A stretch of DNA of 15,752 nt from PMNU01 sp035480575 (GTDB lineage Bacteria; Patescibacteriota; Saccharimonadia; Saccharimonadales; UBA4665), in assembly GCA_035480575.1 (NCBI GenBank), contig DATIHR010000009.1:1-15752 (forward strand), in the 5' to 3' direction. A model generated the notes under the pieces. The model had not been told where the DNA came from, did no database searches, and saw only the letters and a list, made by a program, of their open reading frames with translations. The position numbers were made by a program, and so were the translations under genes. This document shows positions 13,357 to 15,752 of this stretch, piece after piece (position 1 is the first letter of the stretch; each line of letters starts with the position of its first letter).

Positions 13357-14958
13357 TTAGGTAACGACGCGGTAGACTTCCTCAAGCGTCGTTACGCCTT
13401 GAATTGCCTTTAGTACGCCGTCTTGCAGCATGGTCAGCATGCCGTCTTCTATGGCTTTTTGCTGTAGTAAGTCGGTACTTATTTGGTTGGGCGGCAAACG
13501 AAGCAGATGCTGAATACCGGGCGTCATTTGTAGCTGCTCGCGTATAGGCAGCTGACCACGGTAGCCAAACGGGTTTTCGGCGGAGCTGCCAGGCTTAAAC
13601 AGCGTAATTGCGTGCACATCCGGACGGTCAATGCCGGGCGGCAATGTATCTATGACCGACTGCAGTTGTGCTTTCAGCCCATCGTCAGGTTGGTAGGCCT
13701 GCTTGCTTGTGTCGTCTAAGCGGCGTACCAAACGCTGGGCCATAATAAGGTGGATAGCCGAGGCAAAAAGCGGATTAACGCCAATAAAATCGATCATGCG
13801 TGTTAAAGCGGCCGCCGCAGATGATGCGTGGAACGTGCTGAGCACTAAGTGGCCGGTAAGGGCAGCCTGCAGGGCAGTCTTGGCAGTGTCTTGGTCGCGA
13901 ATCTCGCCCACCATAACAATGTCGGGGTCAAGCCGTAGCACCGCCCGCAACTTTTCGGCAAAGCCGGTTGCATTACTGTCGCCATGCACCGGAATTTGCA
14001 CGATACCGGGCATAAAATATTCTATGGGGTCTTCAAGGGTAATAATCTTGCGCTCGTCACTATTTAGGGTGGTCAGCAGCGAATACAGCGTGGTGGTTTT
14101 ACCAGAACCAGTTGGGCCAACGACAAGTACCAAGCCCGTAGGGTGCTGAATAACATCGTTTACTACATCGCGCTCGCGCGGACTAAGGCTCAGGTTGTCT
14201 AAGTTTAATAATTCTAGCTGCAATGTAAACAGGCGCATAACAACATCTTGGCCATATGCAGTGGGTACGGTTTCGACACGTAGGTTAACTGTTACTTCCT
14301 CGCCGGTTGCTAGGCGGTATTGGCGGTTGATGTGGCCGGTTTGCGCATCTGGTGTATCGGTGGAAACATTGGCCGCAGAAGCAACGGCCGACAGTACCTG
14401 GTGGTACCGATCGCGAGCAATATGTGCAATTGTATGCAGTACGCCGTCCACCCGGAAACGAACGCGCACGTTTTGCTCCTGGTTCTCCATATGGATGTCA
14501 GAGGCTTTTAGCTTATAGGCTTGTTGCACCAGGTAGCCTAAAATGTCGTCGGCCCGTACCTGGCCCATCGTTTGGTCTATAACGGCCAAAGCGTTGGCGT
14601 CGTCGGCCTTAGTAATATTAATGTCTTCGTAGCTTATTTGCTTAGGCGGATCGTACAAACGTAGATATTCGCGGTAACCGGGGTCAGATATAAGTGCCAG
14701 GCTAATGCGCATGTCGGTAAAACGACTTTCAAGGTCGTGTATTACCTGCTGCGATGTCGTATTGGTAATACCAAATAACGCACTACCTTTAGCTACCGTT
14801 AGTGGTATGGTGCGCATTTGGTACAACTCCGGCACCGAAAGCATATCCCGAAACAGCGGTTTGTCTGGCATTTTAGAGGTGTCTACATACGACAGGCCCA
14901 AAATACGGGCACGCCGTTGCGTAGCGACTTCTTCATCGCGTCTAGCATCCTGGCTCAT
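13357..14958 (-). CDS. Type IV pilus assembly ATPase, PilB/GspE family
   Basis: This 533-aa ATPase powers pilus or pseudopilus assembly at the inner face of the membrane. An N-terminal MshEN/T2SSE_N-like domain (about 15-105) is followed by the N2 domain with ASDIHME near 155 and RFRVDG. The motor core has Walker A GPTGSGKT at 281-288, Asp box LEDPIE at 308-313, Walker B DPDIVMVGEIRD at 344-355 with E352, and His box TGHLVLSTFH at 368-377. The C-terminus keeps GYRGQLPIREQL but lacks the tetracysteine zinc motif that PilB/GspE usually carry before it; the protein appears to contain no cysteine there. PilB is preferred over PilT because of the long N-terminus, but GspE is not excluded. No pilC, pilT or pilin gene is in the window. 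The promoter is leaderless. Confidence 0.92.
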   Translation of the reverse strand: MSQDARRDEEVATQRRARILGLSYVDTSKMPDKPLFRDMLSVPELYQMRTIPLTVAKGSALFGITNTTSQQVIHDLESRFTDMRISLALISDPGYREYLRLYDPPKQISYEDINITKADDANALAVIDQTMGQVRADDILGYLVQQAYKLKASDIHMENQEQNVRVRFRVDGVLHTIAHIARDRYHQVLSAVASAANVSTDTPDAQTGHINRQYRLATGEEVTVNLRVETVPTAYGQDVVMRLFTLQLELLNLDNLSLSPRERDVVNDVIQHPTGLVLVVGPTGSGKTTTLYSLLTTLNSDERKIITLEDPIEYFMPGIVQIPVHGDSNATGFAEKLRAVLRLDPDIVMVGEIRDQDTAKTALQAALTGHLVLSTFHASSAAAALTRMIDFIGVNPLFASAIHLIMAQRLVRRLDDTSKQAYQPDDGLKAQLQSVIDTLPPGIDRPDVHAITLFKPGSSAENPFGYRGQLPIREQLQMTPGIQHLLRLPPNQISTDLLQQKAIEDGMLTMLQDGVLKAIQGVTTLEEVYRVVT

Positions 14959-14964
14959 GCCTCA

Positions 14965-14973
14965 ATTGTACCA
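14965..14973 (-). promoter_or_regulatory. Extended -10 promoter, leaderless start of the pilB-like gene
   Basis: On the minus strand TGGTACAAT (TACAAT at 14965-14970, five of six consensus bases, TGn before it) is followed by six bases and the ATG at 14958. No -35 at normal spacing is evident. Confidence 0.65.
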
Positions 14974-15064
14974 TGAGCGGTTTTATGCAACGCTTGCAAT
15001 GGCAGTCGCGATCACACAGGCAGCGCCGCCAAAATCCTCAAGCATAGGCCGAAAACACGCTAAG

Positions 15065-15073
15065 TGGTACACT
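15065..15073 (+). promoter_or_regulatory. Extended -10 promoter of the RNA methyltransferase gene
   Basis: TGGTACACT (TACACT at 15068-15073) is 14 bases before the ATG at 15088, predicting a leader of only about seven bases with no SD. An in-frame stop (TAA at 15079-15081) rules out an earlier start, so this gene is short-leadered rather than strictly leaderless. Confidence 0.5.
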
Positions 15074-15087
15074 AACCATAAGCACTT

Positions 15088-15582
15088 ATGCGGGATATTG
15101 TTTTAGTAGCGCACAATTTACGCAGCACACACAATGTCGGCTCGCTTTTGCGTACCGCCGAAGGTTTAGGTGTGCGCAAAGTTATTCTAAGCGGCTACAC
15201 ACCCCACCCGGAGCACACGAACGACCGCCGTTTGCCGCACGAATCTGCCCGGCTTACCAAACAAATAGACAAAACTGCACTTGGCGCACACACCATGCTC
15301 GCCTGGGAGTACCACAACGATATCCTGCCGGTTATAGCCAAATATAAAAAAGAGGGCTTTACGGTAGTGGCCCTAGAGCAAGCCGAGGACGCGCGCGAGC
15401 TACCCGGCTACCACCCGCCACAAAAAATCGTGCTGATTGTGGGCCGCGAAGTAGAAGGCATAGAGCCAGAAGTATTAGCCGCTTGCGACACAGCACTGGA
15501 GATACCCATGTTTGGCAAAAAAGAGTCGTTTAATGTGGTTCAGGCCGCCGCTATGGCGCTGTACCATTGCCGTTTCAGCTAA
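15088..15582 (+). CDS. SpoU/TrmH family RNA 2'-O-methyltransferase (catalytic domain only)
   Basis: This 164-aa SPOUT-class enzyme should transfer a methyl group from S-adenosylmethionine to a ribose 2'-OH in tRNA or rRNA. Motif 1 is N10-L-R-S-T-H-N-V-G-S, with the arginine and the RTAEGLGV helix. Motif 2 is IVLIVGREVEGIEPEVL near 114-130. Motif 3 is LEIPMFGKKESFNVVQAAA near 138-156, forming the trefoil-knot cofactor site. There is no N-terminal L30e-like or other RNA-binding extension, so it resembles the short TrmL/TrmH-type proteins. The target nucleotide cannot be read from sequence. It is divergent from the pilB-like gene and is followed by a 7-bp hairpin that overlaps its stop codon. 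Confidence 0.92.
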   Translation: MRDIVLVAHNLRSTHNVGSLLRTAEGLGVRKVILSGYTPHPEHTNDRRLPHESARLTKQIDKTALGAHTMLAWEYHNDILPVIAKYKKEGFTVVALEQAEDARELPGYHPPQKIVLIVGREVEGIEPEVLAACDTALEIPMFGKKESFNVVQAAAMALYHCRFS

Positions 15583-15601
15583 GTAGCGCTTGCGGCTACT
15601 T
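15581..15601 (+). terminator. Possible terminator hairpin after the methyltransferase gene
   Basis: AAGTAGC (15581-15587) and GCTACTT (15595-15601) form a perfect 7-bp stem with a seven-base loop, beginning inside the TAA stop codon. Only a short T run (TTTG) follows, so termination would be weak. It separates this gene from the lipoprotein promoter. Confidence 0.35.
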
Positions 15602-15603
15602 TG

Positions 15604-15612
15604 TGGTACAGT
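15604..15612 (+). promoter_or_regulatory. Extended -10 promoter, leaderless start of the edge lipoprotein
   Basis: TGGTACAGT (TACAGT at 15607-15612) is followed by seven bases and the ATG at 15620. It is almost identical to the extended -10 of the pilB-like and methyltransferase genes (TGGTACAnT). Confidence 0.55.
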
Positions 15613-15619
15613 ATATTTT

Positions 15620-15752
15620 ATGAATCGTGCGCCCATGCCCGCATTTGGCGAACAAACAAGCCGCAAGGCAACAGCACTGCTTTTAGCAACAACACTAGGC
15701 CTAGCCGCTTGCAATGGCCCAGAGAATCTCGCGAACAACCCAGACAATGGAC
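15620..15752 (+). CDS. Lipoprotein, N-terminal part (cut by window edge)
   Basis: Forty-four codons are visible before the window ends. The start MNRAPMPAFGEQTSRK is followed by a hydrophobic stretch, TALLLATTLGLAAC, that ends in a good lipobox (L-A-A-C, with C31 as the lipidated cysteine). After it comes a polar, Asn-rich linker (NGPENLANNPDNG), as expected of a mature lipoprotein tether. A second in-frame ATG (codon 6) gives a more usual signal-peptide length, but the promoter geometry favours the first. The start codon follows an extended -10 by seven bases. The functional domain lies outside the window, so no role can be assigned. Confidence 0.72.
   Translation, partial: MNRAPMPAFGEQTSRKATALLLATTLGLAACNGPENLANNPDNG

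Noticed and set aside
1..15752. CRISPR arrays, insertion sequences, tRNA or rRNA genes
   Set aside because: No regularly spaced repeats, transposase-like proteins, terminal inverted repeats, or tRNA/rRNA signatures were found by eye; all gaps between genes are under 130 bases.

Overview
The window is a compact, gene-dense bacterial segment of roughly 50% GC in the standard genetic code. I see no mobile element, no RNA gene and no CRISPR array. Gene content and style suggest Candidatus Saccharibacteria (TM7, CPR/Patescibacteria): a cytosolic M1 aminopeptidase, a PilB-type pilus ATPase, an rplS-rnhB-yraN group, many lineage-specific proteins, short intergenic gaps and few Shine-Dalgarno sequences. 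This assignment is inference from recognition, not from a search.

Layout. Left edge (minus): the N-terminal end of nusA behind a well-formed promoter and a terminator-like hairpin, then a small secreted protein or lipoprotein. 1001-3574 (plus): M1 aminopeptidase. 3604-6920 (minus): a two-gene operon of a membrane-anchored NMT1-like solute-binding protein followed, with a one-base overlap, by a dCache/HAMP/PAS sensor histidine kinase. 7045-11518: three unrecognised proteins (648, 266 and 502 aa), the middle one on the minus strand and the last two divergent. 11532-11753 (minus): a 73-aa small protein. 11776-12668 (minus): rnhB-yraN. 12744-13259 (minus): rplS with a long charged tail. 13357-14958 (minus): pilB-like ATPase. 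15088-15582 (plus): SpoU/TrmH-family RNA methyltransferase. Right edge (plus): the start of a lipoprotein gene.

The main cross-cutting observation is promoter geometry. Most transcription units show an extended -10 of the type TGnTAnnnT (or a -35/-10 pair) only 6-9 bases before the start codon, so transcription would begin at or within about three bases of the start codon. This implies largely leaderless mRNAs, and it corrects three start codons (lipoprotein GTG at 921, 266-aa protein GTG at 9908, rnhB ATG at 12668). Only nusA, rplS and the solute-binding-protein operon have real 5' leaders with SD-like sequences. The nusA leader is unusual because an intrinsic-terminator-like hairpin with a T-tract begins about five bases after the predicted transcription start.

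The second system of note is the solute-binding protein plus histidine kinase pair. No ABC permease, ATPase or response regulator is nearby, which resembles binding-protein-assisted sensing (LuxP-LuxQ, TorT-TorS type) rather than nutrient import.
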